From Streptomyces fungicidicus (GTDB lineage: Bacteria; Actinomycetota; Actinomycetes; Streptomycetales; Streptomycetaceae): a stretch of 64,000 nucleotides of DNA. The notes beneath the pieces were generated by a model. That model searched no databases and had not been told where the DNA came from. It worked only from the letters and a program-made list of their open reading frames with translations. Every line of letters starts with the position of its first letter. The first letter of the stretch is position 1. The position numbers and the translations under genes are program-made. The DNA lies in assembly GCF_003665435.1 (NCBI RefSeq), contig NZ_CP023407.1, positions 744,001 to 808,000 of the forward strand. The letters are read 5' to 3'. This document shows positions 48,390 through 58,765 of this stretch, piece by piece.

Positions 48390-49856
48390 ATGTGGCTTCG
48401 TCACCCGTCCCCGGTCCGCCCAAGACGCTTACTCGGCGTCCTCGCGCCCCTGCTGCTGCTGGCCGCCTTCCTCGGCGCCCAGCCCGCGGAGGCCGCGACC
48501 GTGGACCCCAACGCCTCGTATGTGCTGGTCAACCGCAACAGCGGCAAGGCCCTGGACGTCTACAACCTGGCGACCGACGACGGCGCCCGCATCACCCAGT
48601 GGACCAGGAACGACCAGAGTCAGCAGCAGTGGCAGTTCGTCGATTCCGGAGACGGCTACTACCGCGTCAAGTCCCGCCACTCGGGCAAGGTGCTGGACGT
48701 CCACAACTGGTCCACCGCGAACGGCGGCTCGATCGTCCAGTGGACCGACCTGAACGCCACCAACCAGCAGTGGCGGCTGGCCGACAGCTCGGACGGCTAC
48801 GTGCGGCTCGTCTCGCGCCACAGCAACAAGGCCCTCGAAGTACAGGGCGGCTCGACCGCCGACAACGCGAACATCGTGCAGTACGACGACTGGGGCGGAA
48901 CCAACCAGCAGTGGCGGCTCGTCAAGGTCGGCGCCGACACCCCCGGCTCGTGCGATCTGCCGTCGGCCTACCGCTGGACGTCGACGGGCGCGCTGGCGCA
49001 GCCCAAGCAGGGGTGGGTCTCGCTCAAGGACTTCACCGTCGCCCCGTACAACGGCAGACAACTCGTCTACGCCACCACGCACGACACGGGGACGAGGTGG
49101 GGTTCGATGAACTTCAGCCCGTTCGGCAACTGGTCGGAGATGGCCTCGGCCGGCCAGAACACGATGTCCAACTCGACCGTCGCACCCACGCTCTTCTACT
49201 TCGCGCCGAAGAACATCTGGGTGCTCGCCTACCAGTGGGGCCGGACCGCGTTCTCCTACCGGACGTCGAACGACCCCACCAACCCGAACGGCTGGTCGTC
49301 CGAGCAGGTGCTCTTCTCCGGAAGCATCTCCGGCTCCGGAACGGGCCCCATCGACCAGACCCTCATCGGTGACGGCACGAACATGTACCTGTTCTTCGCC
49401 GGCGACAACGGCAAGATCTACCGGGCCTCCATGCCGATCGGGAACTTCCCGGGCAGCTTCGGCTCGACATCGACGGTGGTCATGAGCGATACGACGAACA
49501 ACCTGTTCGAAGCCCCGCAGGTCTACAAGCTGCAGGGCCAGAACCGGTATCTCATGATCGTCGAGGCGATCGGCTCGCAGGGCCGGTACTTCCGCTCGTT
49601 CACGGCCACCAGTCTGAACGGCTCCTGGACACCGCAGGCCGCGACCGAGAGCAATCCCTTCGCCGGCAAGGCCAACAGCGGCGCCACCTGGACCAACGAC
49701 ATCAGCCACGGCGAACTGATCCGCACCAGCGCCGATCAGACCATGACCGTCGATCCCTGCAATCTGCAGTTGCTCTACCAGGGACGCAGCCCCAACTCCG
49801 GCGGTGACTACGGCCTCCTGCCGTACCGTCCGGGTCTGCTGACCCTGCAGCGCTGA
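48390..49856 (+). CDS. GH62 alpha-L-arabinofuranosidase with N-terminal CBM13-like domain
   Basis: 488 residues. Signal peptide 1-36 (cleavage after 'PAEA'), ricin-B-type domain about 40-180 with QxW repeats (QQQWQF, NQQWRL, NQQWRL), then GH62 catalytic domain from about 190. Catalytic residues expected for GH62 are present: Asp in '[12 protein letters not shown]', Asp in '[10 protein letters not shown]', Glu in '[10 protein letters not shown]'. It strips arabinose side chains from arabinoxylan, opening the chain for the two xylanases nearby. GGAGG precedes the ATG. Secreted. Confidence 0.93.
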   Translation: MWLRHPSPVRPRRLLGVLAPLLLLAAFLGAQPAEAATVDPNASYVLVNRNSGKALDVYNLATDDGARITQWTRNDQSQQQWQFVDSGDGYYRVKSRHSGKVLDVHNWSTANGGSIVQWTDLNATNQQWRLADSSDGYVRLVSRHSNKALEVQGGSTADNANIVQYDDWGGTNQQWRLVKVGADTPGSCDLPSAYRWTSTGALAQPKQGWVSLKDFTVAPYNGRQLVYATTHDTGTRWGSMNFSPFGNWSEMASAGQNTMSNSTVAPTLFYFAPKNIWVLAYQWGRTAFSYRTSNDPTNPNGWSSEQVLFSGSISGSGTGPIDQTLIGDGTNMYLFFAGDNGKIYRASMPIGNFPGSFGSTSTVVMSDTTNNLFEAPQVYKLQGQNRYLMIVEAIGSQGRYFRSFTATSLNGSWTPQAATESNPFAGKANSGATWTNDISHGELIRTSADQTMTVDPCNLQLLYQGRSPNSGGDYGLLPYRPGLLTLQR

Positions 49857-49904
49857 ACGGCCCCTGCCAACGGGACACGAGTCACGGTCCACGTCCGAGA
49901 CCGT

Positions 49905-50438
49905 TCACGGGCGGGGCTCCAGCACCTCCAGGGCGCCGGTTTCGGTGTCGTAGCTGCGCAGGGTGGTGAGGCGGGCCGTGAGGGGCGGCGCCGGGAGGAG
50001 TTCGGGGACCCGCCGGCCGGCGAAGGCGCCGGCGCGCCGGGTCCGGCCGAGGGTGATGTGCGGGCTCCAGCGCCCCGGCGTGTGGAAGGGGTTGAGGGCC
50101 TCGGGCGGGCTGTCCGAGGCCACCGCCTCCCACACCCGGAGGTGCAGACCGGCCAGCGCGGCGTCGCAGTCCAGCGCCCAGGCCAGCACCGAGGTGGGCC
50201 GCTCGAAACGGACGACTCCGGTGAAGCGCACCGGCAGCGGCAGCGCGGCGGCCACCTCGGCGAGTTCCCAGCGGATCGGAGCGGTCAGCTCCGGGCAGGC
50301 GGCCAGGGTGAGGTGCGGGCTGTTCGTAGGTGAGCGGTGGCGCGCCTGACTGGGCAGGCCGGCGTCCGCCAGCCGCCTCCAGGCCTCCCGGACGGCCAGT
50401 TCCGCCGCCTCGTCCAACAGGAGCTCGACCGTGCGCAC
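49905..50438 (-). CDS. 2'-5' RNA ligase family (2H phosphoesterase) protein
   Basis: 177 residues with the two HxT motifs of the 2H superfamily: PHLTLAA and PHITLGR, about 85 residues apart. Members act on 2',3'-cyclic phosphates or 2'-5' RNA bonds, but the physiological substrate of most bacterial copies is unknown. GTG at 50438 begins 'RTVELLLDEAAE'; the ribosome binding site is weak. Converges with the GH62 gene. Confidence 0.85.
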   Translation of the reverse strand: MRTVELLLDEAAELAVREAWRRLADAGLPSQARHRSPTNSPHLTLAACPELTAPIRWELAEVAAALPLPVRFTGVVRFERPTSVLAWALDCDAALAGLHLRVWEAVASDSPPEALNPFHTPGRWSPHITLGRTRRAGAFAGRRVPELLPAPPLTARLTTLRSYDTETGALEVLEPRP

Positions 50439-50510
50439 CGCCGCAGCCTACCGGCGATCACCGGGACCGACGGCAGCGGTCCCCCGCCGTCCCCGGTCCC
50501 CGCCGGTGGC

Positions 50511-50541
50511 GGCGTCGCCGGGACGGCGGCCCGGCGACGTC
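50511..50541 (-). terminator. Hairpin after the lipase gene
   Basis: 12-bp stem with one G-U pair (GGCGTCGCCGGG / CCCGGCGACGTC, 7-base loop), 12 bases past the lipase stop and 72 bases before the next gene's start on the same strand. Confidence 0.6.
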
Positions 50542-50553
50542 GCGCGTTGGCGG

Positions 50554-51912
50554 TCAGGGCTGGAGGGGCATGGTCCAGCAGTTGGAGGTGGCGGCCTTGC
50601 CGGCGAGGCGGTCGGTCAGCCAGGAGATGGCGTCGCCCTGGTCGGTGAGGAGCGGCACGAGGTGGTTGGTGAGGATCTTGTCGCCCAGGTACGGCAGCTT
50701 GAGTGCGTCGTAGGTGACGTCGGCGCCCTTGCGGCACCAGTCCACGGCCAGTTGCCTCGCCTGGGAGTGGGGCACGATGTCGTCGAAGACGCCGGTGGCC
50801 ACCCGCACGGGCCCTGCGGGCTTCAGCCGGCCGATCCGCTGGTTGTCCAGCGCGGCCTGTGCGGCGGGCGCGGACGCGATGACCTCTCCGAGGGACCTGC
50901 CGTCCTTGGTCCACTTGCTGCTCTTGGCGAAGCCGTAGCCGAACAGCGCGTCGCCGACGCACATGGTCGACGCGTCGGCCAGCACCGCCCTGCCGCTGTC
51001 GCTGATGTTCTGTTCGACCACGGCCCGCACGTCCGGGTCGGCCTGGGCGAAGCCGTTGATCGACCAGGCCAGCGCACCGGCGAGAGCGCTGCCGTCGATC
51101 CCCTTCATGGTGGATATGAGATCGGCCGGCGGGGCGCCCGCGTAGGTTCCCTTGAGCGGGACGTCGGGGGCGTAGGACGGCTGGAGTTCGGCCGCCGAGG
51201 CCGACGCGCCGCCGCCCTGGCTGTAGCCGTACAGGCCGGTGGGAGAGGCGGCGGTGACCGAGGCGCCCGGCACCGAGCGGGCGGCCCGGGCCGCGTCCAG
51301 CAGGGCGTGTCCCTCGTCGAGCCGGTTGACGTAGGTGTGCAGGCGGTCGGTGGCGCCGAGCCCGACGTAGTCGGTGAGGACGACCGCCGCGCCGGTGGCC
51401 AGGATGCGGTAGACGGCGAGGGCCTCGTAGCCCACGGAGACGGTGTCGCCGGTGAGGGTGAGCGGGTTCTCCAGCGCGAACGAGGGGGCGCACTGGTCGC
51501 CCTGGCCCATGGTGCCCGAGGCCACCGCGACCAGCGGGCGCGGCCCGGGCTTCGTCCAGGCGGCCGAGGGCTCGATGTAGGCGCCGGTGACGGCGACGGG
51601 CTTCCCGTTGGAGTCGGTGGACCTGTACATCAGACGGGTCGCCGTGCCCGGCATCGGCTTGCCGTCGAGACCCGGGATGCTGAGCCCCAGCTTCATCGGT
51701 TCGGTGCGGATCAGCGCACCGTTCGCGGAGGGCAGCTGGGCCGGCGGGTTGTAGAAGGCGGGGATGGTGACCCCGCGGGACACCACGAGTTCGCCGCCCG
51801 CGGCCGAGGCGGGCGCGGTCACCAGGCAGAGGCAGACGCCGCCCGCGACGGCGCCGGCGAGCAACCGGGCTCCGCCCCGGGGGACGGAGGGGAGGGATCT
51901 CTTGCGGCTCAA
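50554..51912 (-). CDS. Secreted lipase (LIP family, alpha/beta hydrolase)
   Basis: 452 residues. Signal peptide about 1-38. The alpha/beta-hydrolase nucleophile elbow is GYSQGG (Ser), with 'VLTDYVGLGAT' before it; Asp and His candidates are in 'GVFDDIVPHSQA' and 'LTNHLVPLL'. The overall plan matches secretory lipases of PF03583. The start is a TTG at 51912 with GAGGAG at seven bases, stronger than any alternative. Extracellular ester hydrolysis; substrate not defined. Confidence 0.88.
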   Translation of the reverse strand: MSRKRSLPSVPRGGARLLAGAVAGGVCLCLVTAPASAAGGELVVSRGVTIPAFYNPPAQLPSANGALIRTEPMKLGLSIPGLDGKPMPGTATRLMYRSTDSNGKPVAVTGAYIEPSAAWTKPGPRPLVAVASGTMGQGDQCAPSFALENPLTLTGDTVSVGYEALAVYRILATGAAVVLTDYVGLGATDRLHTYVNRLDEGHALLDAARAARSVPGASVTAASPTGLYGYSQGGGASASAAELQPSYAPDVPLKGTYAGAPPADLISTMKGIDGSALAGALAWSINGFAQADPDVRAVVEQNISDSGRAVLADASTMCVGDALFGYGFAKSSKWTKDGRSLGEVIASAPAAQAALDNQRIGRLKPAGPVRVATGVFDDIVPHSQARQLAVDWCRKGADVTYDALKLPYLGDKILTNHLVPLLTDQGDAISWLTDRLAGKAATSNCWTMPLQP

Positions 51913-52205
51913 GGTGTACTCCTCGCTCGGTGTGGGGTGTTCGGGGTCGATCGGAGGGCCGTGCCGACGTCCTTCGTGGTGATGCGTCCATAGCGCGTGC
52001 GGCCACGGCGATCGGCGGCTGAGTACGCCCGACCGGCGGGGCGCGAAGTGCGGTTACCCGGCGGTCACTTACCGGAGAGTAAGAGGTGGTGTCACTGACT
52101 GACAAGATGTCGGCGAACGCCATTTCGGATGTGTGGACGGCGGGCGGACGGCGGCCCCTCGTTATGCTGCGGGGGGGGGCAGAGGACGGGGACGGTGGAG
52201 CGAGC

Positions 52206-52853
52206 GTGCGCCAGACGCCGGTTGAGGCACTGCGGCAGGGGACGACGGGGGCCGGGGGCCTGTCCCTCGTCGAGCGCCGCAAGGCGGCACTGCGCTTCGA
52301 GATCGCCTGCGCGGCGGTGCACTTGTTCACCTCGCAGGGGGTCGCCGCCACGACGGGCGAACAGATCGCGCAGTCCGTGGGGATCTCCTCCCGCACCCTG
52401 TGGCGCCATTTCCCCACGAAGGAGAGCTGCGTCCTTCCCCTGCTGACGGCGGCGCTCGACTTCGCCGTGGACCGCCTGCGTCACTGGCCGGCGGAGACGA
52501 GCCTGCTGGACTTCTTCGCCGAGACCTGCCGCAAGGGTGACCTGCCCGCCGCCACCCCGGAGATCCTCGACCTGATCCGCATGACCTCCACCGAACCGGC
52601 CCTGCGCGCCGTGTGGCTCCAGGCCCACGACGACGCGCTTCCCGTCCTCGGCGGGCTTCTCGCGCGGCGCTCCGGCGCCGATGCCGGCGACCTGAGGGTG
52701 ACGGTGCACGCGGCGACGCTGAACGGCGCCCTGCGGGCGGCGGTGGAGGACTTCGCCCGGCGGTACGCGGACCGGCCGGACGCCGCGGACGCCGAACTCG
52801 CCCGCTGTCTCGACGCCGCCCTGCGCGCGGCCTCGGAGGGACTCCCCTACTGA
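52206..52853 (+). CDS. TetR-family transcriptional regulator
   Basis: 215 residues from a GTG at 52206 with GGAG five bases upstream; the frame extends further up but through a G9 run without similarity. DNA-binding domain: 'RFEIACAAVHLFTSQGVAAT', 'TGEQIAQSVGISSRTLWRHF', 'PTKESCVLPLL'. The C-terminal helices have no clear ligand signature. Divergent from the secreted lipase with 293 bases between, so it may regulate that gene; the fucose operon is separated from it by the broken pobA. Confidence 0.88.
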   Translation: MRQTPVEALRQGTTGAGGLSLVERRKAALRFEIACAAVHLFTSQGVAATTGEQIAQSVGISSRTLWRHFPTKESCVLPLLTAALDFAVDRLRHWPAETSLLDFFAETCRKGDLPAATPEILDLIRMTSTEPALRAVWLQAHDDALPVLGGLLARRSGADAGDLRVTVHAATLNGALRAAVEDFARRYADRPDAADAELARCLDAALRAASEGLPY

Positions 52854-52887
52854 AGCCGGACCGCACCCGCTCGGGGCGCCCGGCGGT

Positions 52888-53223
<336 letters not shown>

Positions 53224-53336
53224 TCACTCCGGGAACACGTCCCCGAAGTCATCGGATGGATCGCGTCATCGAGAGCCCAACAAGTCGGAAAGCGATGCCG
53301 GAGAGGGAAAGTGAAGCAGAAAGGTCGGATGTCTTC

Positions 53337-53366
53337 TTGCGGAAGATCGCCGGTCGCTCTTATGGT
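53337..53366 (+). promoter_or_regulatory. Candidate promoter of the fucose operon
   Basis: TTGCGG (53337-53342) and TATGGT (53361-53366) are 18 bases apart, 74 bases before the first gene. It is the best hexamer pair in the gap between the pobA remnant and the operon. No dyad or regulator gene identifies its control. Confidence 0.45.
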
Positions 53367-53439
53367 CGAGCCCGGACAGTCATCCGGCGCAGGGGTCCGA
53401 AGGACCTGGGCCTCCGGGAGCGACGACGGGAGAGAGAAC

Positions 53440-54291
53440 ATGAAGCTGTTGCGAGTCGGGGACCCGGGGCGAGAGATTCCGGCGGTCCTCGGCGACGACG
53501 GCGACGCCTTCGCGCTCACGGGCCTCACCGACGACATCGACGGAGCGTTCCTCGCCTCCGGCGGCGTCGACAGGGCCCGGCAGGCACTGGCCGCGGGAGC
53601 GCTGCCGCGACTCGACACGGCCGGACGGCGGATCGGCGCTCCCGTCGCCCGCCCGGGCAAGGTCGTGTGCGTCGGCCTCAACTACCGCGACCACGCCGAA
53701 GAGACCGGTGCGGCCGCCCCCGAGCGGCCGGTGGTCTTCATGAAGGACCCCTCCACCGTCGTGGGCCCCTACGACACGGTGCGCATTCCCCGCGGCTCGG
53801 TGAAGACCGACTGGGAGGTCGAACTCGCCGTCGTCGTCGGCGCCGAGGCCCGCTACCTGGCCGGCCCCGGCGAGGCGGCCGGTCACATCGCCGGCTACGC
53901 GATCAGCAACGACGTCTCCGAGCGGGAGTTCCAGCTCGAGTACTCCCCCCAGTGGGACCTCGGCAAGTCCTGCGAGACCTTCAACCCGCTGGGCCCCTGG
54001 CTGGTGACCCCCGACGAGGCGGGCGACCCGCAGCGCCTGGGACTGCGCCTGTCCGTCAACGGGGAGGTCCGCCAGGACGGCGACACCAAGAACATGATCT
54101 TCGACGTCGCCCATCTCGTCTGGTACCTCAGCCAGTACATGGTGCTGCGCCCCGGCGACGTCATCAACACCGGCACCCCGGCCGGCGTGGCCCTCGGTCT
54201 GCCCGGCACCCCCTACCTGCGCGCGGGCGACGAGGTCGAGCTGTCCATCGACGGTCTCGGCACCCAGCGCCAGACGTTCACCGACGCGTGA
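53440..54291 (+). CDS. Fumarylacetoacetate-hydrolase-family 2,4-diketo-3-deoxy-fuconate hydrolase
   Basis: 283 residues. The FAH domain (about 70-280) shows '[16 protein letters not shown]', '[16 protein letters not shown]', metal ligands in '[11 protein letters not shown]' and '[11 protein letters not shown]', and '[18 protein letters not shown]'. FAH-family enzymes break C-C bonds of diketo acids. Given the neighbours, the logical substrate is 2,4-diketo-3-deoxy-L-fuconate, split to pyruvate and L-lactate as in the analogous rhamnose pathway. First gene of the operon: ATG at 53440 with GGGAGAG upstream. Its stop overlaps the next start. Confidence 0.85.
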   Translation: MKLLRVGDPGREIPAVLGDDGDAFALTGLTDDIDGAFLASGGVDRARQALAAGALPRLDTAGRRIGAPVARPGKVVCVGLNYRDHAEETGAAAPERPVVFMKDPSTVVGPYDTVRIPRGSVKTDWEVELAVVVGAEARYLAGPGEAAGHIAGYAISNDVSEREFQLEYSPQWDLGKSCETFNPLGPWLVTPDEAGDPQRLGLRLSVNGEVRQDGDTKNMIFDVAHLVWYLSQYMVLRPGDVINTGTPAGVALGLPGTPYLRAGDEVELSIDGLGTQRQTFTDA

Positions 54292-55655
54292 AAGGCACCG
54301 AGTTGTCCGCACCCACCGGGCGGATCACCGCCGTCGACACCTACGACATCCGCTTCCCGACCTCACGGGAGCTGGACGGGTCCGACGCGATGAACCCCGA
54401 CCCCGACTACTCCGCCGCCTACGTCGTGCTGCGCACCGAGGGGGGCGGACCGGAGGGCCACGGCTTCACCTTCACCATCGGCCGCGGCAACGACGTCCAG
54501 GTCGCCGCAGTCGACGCGCTGCGCGACCATGTCGTCGGACGCTCGGTGGCCGGGCTGTGCGCCGACCCCGGCTCGCTCTACCGCGACCTGATCGGGGACA
54601 GCCAGCTGCGCTGGCTCGGACCCGAGAAGGGCGTGATGCACATGGCGATCGGGGCGGTCGTCAACGCCGTGTGGGATCTGGCGGCCCGGTGCGAGGGCAA
54701 GCCGCTGTGGCGGCTCCTCGCCGACGCCGACCCCGCCTGGCTGGTCTCCCAGATCGACTTCCGCTACCTCACCGATGCCCTGACCCCGGAAGAGGCCCTT
54801 GCACTCCTCAGCAAGGGCAAGCAGGGCGCGGCCGGGCGGACCGCCGAGCTGCTGCGCCGCGGTTACCCCGCCTACACGACCTCCCCGGGCTGGCTCGGGT
54901 ACTCCGACGAGAAGCTCACCCGCCTCGCCCGGCAGGCCGTCGCCGAGGGGTTCACCCAGATCAAGCTGAAGGTCGGCGCCGACCTCGACGACGACATCCG
55001 CCGCTGCCGCGCCGCCCGGGCGGCCGTGGGCCCCGGCATCCGGATGGCCGTCGACGCCAACCAGCGCTGGGACGTCGGCGAGGCCGTCGCCTGGACGAAG
55101 GCGCTCGCGGAGTTCGACCCGTACTGGATCGAGGAACCCACCAGCCCCGACGACGTCCTCGGCCACGCCGCCGTCCGGCGGGGCGTGCACCCCGTCAAGG
55201 TCGCCACCGGCGAACACGTGCAGAACCGCGTCGTCTTCAAGCAACTCCTGCAGGCCGGCGCCGTCGACGTCCTCCAGCTGGATGCCGCACGCGTGGCCGG
55301 CGTCAACGAGAACCTGGCGATCCTGCTGCTCGCCGCCAAGTTCGGGGTACCGGTCTGCCCGCACGCCGGCGGCGTCGGACTGTGCGAACTCGTCCAGCAC
55401 CTCTCGATGTTCGACTACGTGGCCCTCACCGGCACCACCGAGGACCGCGTCATCGAGTACGTCGACCACCTGCACCAGCACTTCCTCGACCCGGTGGTGA
55501 TCACCGACGGCCACTACCGGGCGCCCGCCTCGCCCGGCTTCTCCTCCGCCATGCACCGGGCCAGCATCGACGCCTACACCTATCCGCACGGCACGTTCTG
55601 GGCCGCCGACGCGGCATCCGGCGAGCCGGGCACGGACACGGAGGTCCACGCGTGA
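54288..55655 (+). CDS. L-fuconate dehydratase (enolase superfamily)
   Basis: 455 residues from the overlapping GTG; a TTG at 54303 with GAAAGG upstream is an equally good start. It matches Xanthomonas campestris FucD in many blocks: '[20 protein letters not shown]', '[10 protein letters not shown]', '[20 protein letters not shown]'. Active-site residues: Lys226/Lys228 (IKLKVG), metal ligands Asp256 (VDANQRW), Glu282 (IEEPTS) and Glu309 (TGEH), base His359 (PHAGG). It removes water from L-fuconate to give 2-keto-3-deoxy-L-fuconate. This gene identifies the pathway as fucose-type. Confidence 0.93.
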   Translation: MKGTELSAPTGRITAVDTYDIRFPTSRELDGSDAMNPDPDYSAAYVVLRTEGGGPEGHGFTFTIGRGNDVQVAAVDALRDHVVGRSVAGLCADPGSLYRDLIGDSQLRWLGPEKGVMHMAIGAVVNAVWDLAARCEGKPLWRLLADADPAWLVSQIDFRYLTDALTPEEALALLSKGKQGAAGRTAELLRRGYPAYTTSPGWLGYSDEKLTRLARQAVAEGFTQIKLKVGADLDDDIRRCRAARAAVGPGIRMAVDANQRWDVGEAVAWTKALAEFDPYWIEEPTSPDDVLGHAAVRRGVHPVKVATGEHVQNRVVFKQLLQAGAVDVLQLDAARVAGVNENLAILLLAAKFGVPVCPHAGGVGLCELVQHLSMFDYVALTGTTEDRVIEYVDHLHQHFLDPVVITDGHYRAPASPGFSSAMHRASIDAYTYPHGTFWAADAASGEPGTDTEVHA

Positions 55656-56413
55656 CGACCGCTCTGCACGGGCTCACCGCACTGGTCACGGGAGGCGCCT
55701 CCGGCATCGGTCTCGCCACCGCCCGGCTGCTCGCCGAGCACGGCGCGGACGTCGCCGTCCTCGACCGCGATCCGGGCGGCGTGCCCGCTCCGCTGCGCGC
55801 CTTCACCGCCGACGTCACCGACGACCGCGCCGTCCGCGCCGCCGTCGAGGGGGCCGCCGAAGTGCTCGGCGGGATCGACATCCTGGTCAACAACGCCGGA
55901 ATCGGCGCCGCCGGAACCGTGGAGGACAACGCGGACGAGGAGTGGCACCGCGTGCTGGACGTCAACGTCCTCGGCATCGTCCGCACCACGCGGGCCGCCC
56001 TGCCGTACCTGCGCCGCTCCTCCGTCGCCTCCGTCGTCAACACCTGTTCCATCGCCGCCACCGCGGGACTGCCGCGGCGTGCCCTGTACTCGGCCAGCAA
56101 GGGCGCGGTCCTGTCCCTCACCCTGGCCATGGCCGCCGACCACGTCCGTGAGGGCATCCGGGTCAACTGCGTCAACCCCGGCACCGTCGACACCCCCTGG
56201 GTCGGCCGGCTGCTCGACGCCGCCGACGATCCGGCCGCAGAGCGCGCCGCGCTCGAGGGCCGCCAGCCCACCGGGCGCCTGGTGACGGCGCATGAGGTGG
56301 CCGCCGCCGTCGTCCACCTCGCCTCCCCCGCCGCGGGCAGCACCACCGGCACCGCCCTCGCGGTCGACGGCGGCATGGCCGGCCTGCGGCTGCGCCCGGA
56401 GCCGCGGTCGTGA
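55652..56413 (+). CDS. SDR oxidoreductase, predicted 2-keto-3-deoxy-L-fuconate dehydrogenase
   Basis: 253 residues, classical [13 protein letters not shown] (NAD site), '[12 protein letters not shown]', catalytic Ser in '[11 protein letters not shown]', and YSASK (Tyr and Lys). C-terminal '[13 protein letters not shown]'. In the Xanthomonas route an SDR oxidises C4 of 2-keto-3-deoxy-fuconate with NAD; another SDR could be the fucose 1-dehydrogenase, so the assignment between this enzyme and the AKR next door is by inference. GTG start overlaps the dehydratase stop by four bases. Confidence 0.87.
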   Translation: MTTALHGLTALVTGGASGIGLATARLLAEHGADVAVLDRDPGGVPAPLRAFTADVTDDRAVRAAVEGAAEVLGGIDILVNNAGIGAAGTVEDNADEEWHRVLDVNVLGIVRTTRAALPYLRRSSVASVVNTCSIAATAGLPRRALYSASKGAVLSLTLAMAADHVREGIRVNCVNPGTVDTPWVGRLLDAADDPAAERAALEGRQPTGRLVTAHEVAAAVVHLASPAAGSTTGTALAVDGGMAGLRLRPEPRS

Positions 56414-57408
56414 CCGCCCGTCAGCACCGGCTCGGGGAGAGCGCCGTACGGGTCAGCACGCTAGCCCTCGGCGCGGCCGGCATCGGCAACCTGTTCACCC
56501 CCGTGACCGACGACGAGGCCGCGGAGGCCGTCGATACCGCCTGGGAGGCGGGCGTCCGGTACTTCGACACGGCCCCGCACTACGGTCTCGGCCTGTCGGA
56601 GCGCCGGCTGGGCGCGGCCCTGCGCGCACGGCCGCGCCACGAGTACGCCGTGTCCACCAAGGTCGGCCGCATCCTGGAGCCGGTCCCCTCGGCCACCGGC
56701 GACGATCTCGCCCATGGCTTCGCCGTCCCCGCCACCCACCGCCGGCGCTGGGACTTCAGCGCCCGCGGTGTGCGCCGGTCGATCGAGGAGAGCCTGCGGC
56801 GGCTCGGTCTGGACCGGATCGACATCGTCTACCTCCACGACCCCGACGACCACATGGAGCAGGCGCTCGAGCAGGCGTACCCGGAACTGGAGCGGCTGCG
56901 CGCCGAGGGAGCGGTCGGCGCGATCGGCGCCGGCATGAACCACGCGGGCCCGCTCGCCCGTTTCGTCCGCGAGACCGACATCGACGCCGTCCTGCTGGCG
57001 GGCCGTTACACGCTGCTGGACCAGTCCGGGTTCGCCGGACTGCTGCCGCTCGCCGCCGAGCGGGGCGTCGGCGTGGTCGTCGGAGGCGTCCTCAACTCCG
57101 GCGTGCTCGCCGACCCGCGTCCCGGGGCCACCTTCGACTACGCCCCGGCGCGGCCCGACCTGCTGGCCCGGGCGCTGGACATCCGGGCGGTCTGCGAGCG
57201 GCACGGAGTACCGCTGCGCGCCGCCGCCCTGCACTTCCCCCTCGGGTCCCCCGCCGTCACGAGCGTCCTGACCGGAGCCCGCAGCGCGGCCGAGGTCCGG
57301 GACGCCGCCGCCCTGCTCGGCCGCCCGGTGCCGGACGCGCTCTGGGCGGAGCTCAGGGAACGCGGGCTGCTCCCCGCCGGCGTCCCCACCCCCCGGGAGG
57401 CCGGCTGA
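56410..57408 (+). CDS. Aldo/keto reductase, predicted L-fucose (D-threo-aldose) 1-dehydrogenase
   Basis: 332 residues, AKR barrel. 'LALGAAGIGNLFTPVTDDEA', 'GVRYFDTAPHYGLGLSERRL' (Asp and Tyr of the tetrad), 'STKVGRIL' (Lys), 'IDIVYLHDPDDHMEQ' (His). This matches the D-threo-aldose/L-fucose dehydrogenase branch, which oxidises C1 of L-fucose to the lactone with NAD(P). It would be the first oxidation in the operon. GTG at 56410 overlaps the SDR stop by four bases. Confidence 0.88.
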   Translation: MTARQHRLGESAVRVSTLALGAAGIGNLFTPVTDDEAAEAVDTAWEAGVRYFDTAPHYGLGLSERRLGAALRARPRHEYAVSTKVGRILEPVPSATGDDLAHGFAVPATHRRRWDFSARGVRRSIEESLRRLGLDRIDIVYLHDPDDHMEQALEQAYPELERLRAEGAVGAIGAGMNHAGPLARFVRETDIDAVLLAGRYTLLDQSGFAGLLPLAAERGVGVVVGGVLNSGVLADPRPGATFDYAPARPDLLARALDIRAVCERHGVPLRAAALHFPLGSPAVTSVLTGARSAAEVRDAAALLGRPVPDALWAELRERGLLPAGVPTPREAG

Positions 57409-57719
57409 TGCGCGTCGCCCTGCACACCCGCGTGCGCGAGGACGGCGTCGCGCGGTACGAGGCCGCCCACCGCGAGGTGCCGGCCGGGCTCACCGCCGCC
57501 ATCCGGGCCGCGGGCGTCACCTCGTGGACCATCTGGCGCAGCGGCCGCGAGCTGTTCCACCTGCTGGAGTGCGAGGACTACGCCCGGCTGCTCGCCGAAC
57601 TGGAGCACCTCCCGGTCAACGTGGCCTGGCAGGCGCGGATGGCCGACCTCCTCGACGTCGTCCACGACTACTCCGAGGACGGCGCCGGGGCGGGACTCCC
57701 GGTGGTGTGGGAGCTGTGA
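57408..57719 (+). CDS. L-rhamnose/fucose mutarotase (DUF718)
   Basis: 103 residues of the RhaM/FUOM-like mutarotase fold: 'MRVALHTRVREDGVARYEAA', His/Tyr pair, 'GVTSWTIWRSGRELFHLLEC', 'NVAWQARMADLLDVVHDYS'. It interconverts alpha and beta anomers, giving the dehydrogenase its preferred form. ATG overlaps the AKR stop (TGATG) and GGGAGG lies just before it. Confidence 0.88.
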   Translation: MRVALHTRVREDGVARYEAAHREVPAGLTAAIRAAGVTSWTIWRSGRELFHLLECEDYARLLAELEHLPVNVAWQARMADLLDVVHDYSEDGAGAGLPVVWEL

Positions 57720-58585
57720 CCGGCCGGCGGATCATCGACGCGCACCACCACGTCTGGGACCTCGCGGTCCGGCCGCAGCCGTGGATCACCGGCGACGCCC
57801 TCGCCCCGCTCGCCAGGACCTTCCCGGTCGCGGAACTCGCCGCCGAGGCGCGGGCGGCGGGCGTGTCCGGCACGGTCGTCGTGCAGACCGTCTGCGTGCC
57901 CGGGGAGACGCCGGAGCTGCTGGCGCTCGCCGCCGGCAGCGACCTGGTCGCCGGGGTCGTCGGATGGACCGACCTCACCGCGCCGGACGTCGCCGACGCG
58001 ATCGCCGCGCTGCGGGCACGGCCCGGCGGCGACCGGCTGGCCGGCATCCGCCACCAGGTGCAGGAGGAGCCGGACCCGCGCTGGCTGCTGCGCCCGGACG
58101 TCATGCGCGGGCTGAGCGCCGTCGCCGGGGCCGGGCTCGTCTACGACCTGGTCGTCAAGCCGCACCAGCTGGCCGCCGCGGCGGAGGCCGCGGCCCGGCT
58201 CCCCGGACTCACCTTCGTCCTCGACCATCTCGGCAAGCCCCCGATCGCCTCGGGCGCGCTGGAACCCTGGGCCGCCGGCCTGCGCCGGCTGGCCGCCCTG
58301 CCCAACACCGTGGGCAAGCTCTCCGGCCTGGTCACCGAGGCCGCCCCCGGCGCGTGGCGGGCAGAGGGCCTCGCACCGTACGCGCGGTGCGCCCTCGACG
58401 CCTTCGGCCCGCGGCGGCTGCTGTTCGGCTCCGACTGGCCGGTCTGCACCCTGCGGGCGGACTACGCGACGGTTCTCGGGATCGCGGACACGCTCACGGC
58501 GGGCCTGTCCCTCGCGGAGAAGGACGCGGTGTTCGGCGGCAACGCGGTCCGCGTCTACGGACTGCGGGACCACCGGGCGCCCTGA
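57716..58585 (+). CDS. Amidohydrolase-family lactonase, predicted L-fucono-1,5-lactonase
   Basis: 289 residues, amidohydrolase_2 type. Metal motif 'IIDAHHHVWDL' near the N-terminus, 'AGIRHQVQEEPDPRWL', 'TFVLDHLGKPPI' and 'LLFGSDWPVC' (the conserved Asp). L-fuconolactonases and 4-sulfomuconolactonase-type enzymes share this plan. It opens the lactone made by the AKR to L-fuconate, the dehydratase substrate. GTG start overlaps the mutarotase stop by four bases; it is the last gene of the six-gene overlap chain. Confidence 0.88.
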   Translation: MTGRRIIDAHHHVWDLAVRPQPWITGDALAPLARTFPVAELAAEARAAGVSGTVVVQTVCVPGETPELLALAAGSDLVAGVVGWTDLTAPDVADAIAALRARPGGDRLAGIRHQVQEEPDPRWLLRPDVMRGLSAVAGAGLVYDLVVKPHQLAAAAEAAARLPGLTFVLDHLGKPPIASGALEPWAAGLRRLAALPNTVGKLSGLVTEAAPGAWRAEGLAPYARCALDAFGPRRLLFGSDWPVCTLRADYATVLGIADTLTAGLSLAEKDAVFGGNAVRVYGLRDHRAP

Positions 58586-58765
58586 TTCCACGGGGGCTGC
58601 CGTGACCGCGGCCCACCGGAGCCGCTTCGCACCCGCACGTCTCCCGGCCCGTGACGAACGGCCGCGCTGGGGTACCTGGACGGGGCTCGACGCTCACTTT
58701 CGTCACGAAGGTCCGGTACAGGACCTCCGGCGGCCCGGTGGAACGCGGGAAAGGGAGGCGGATCG

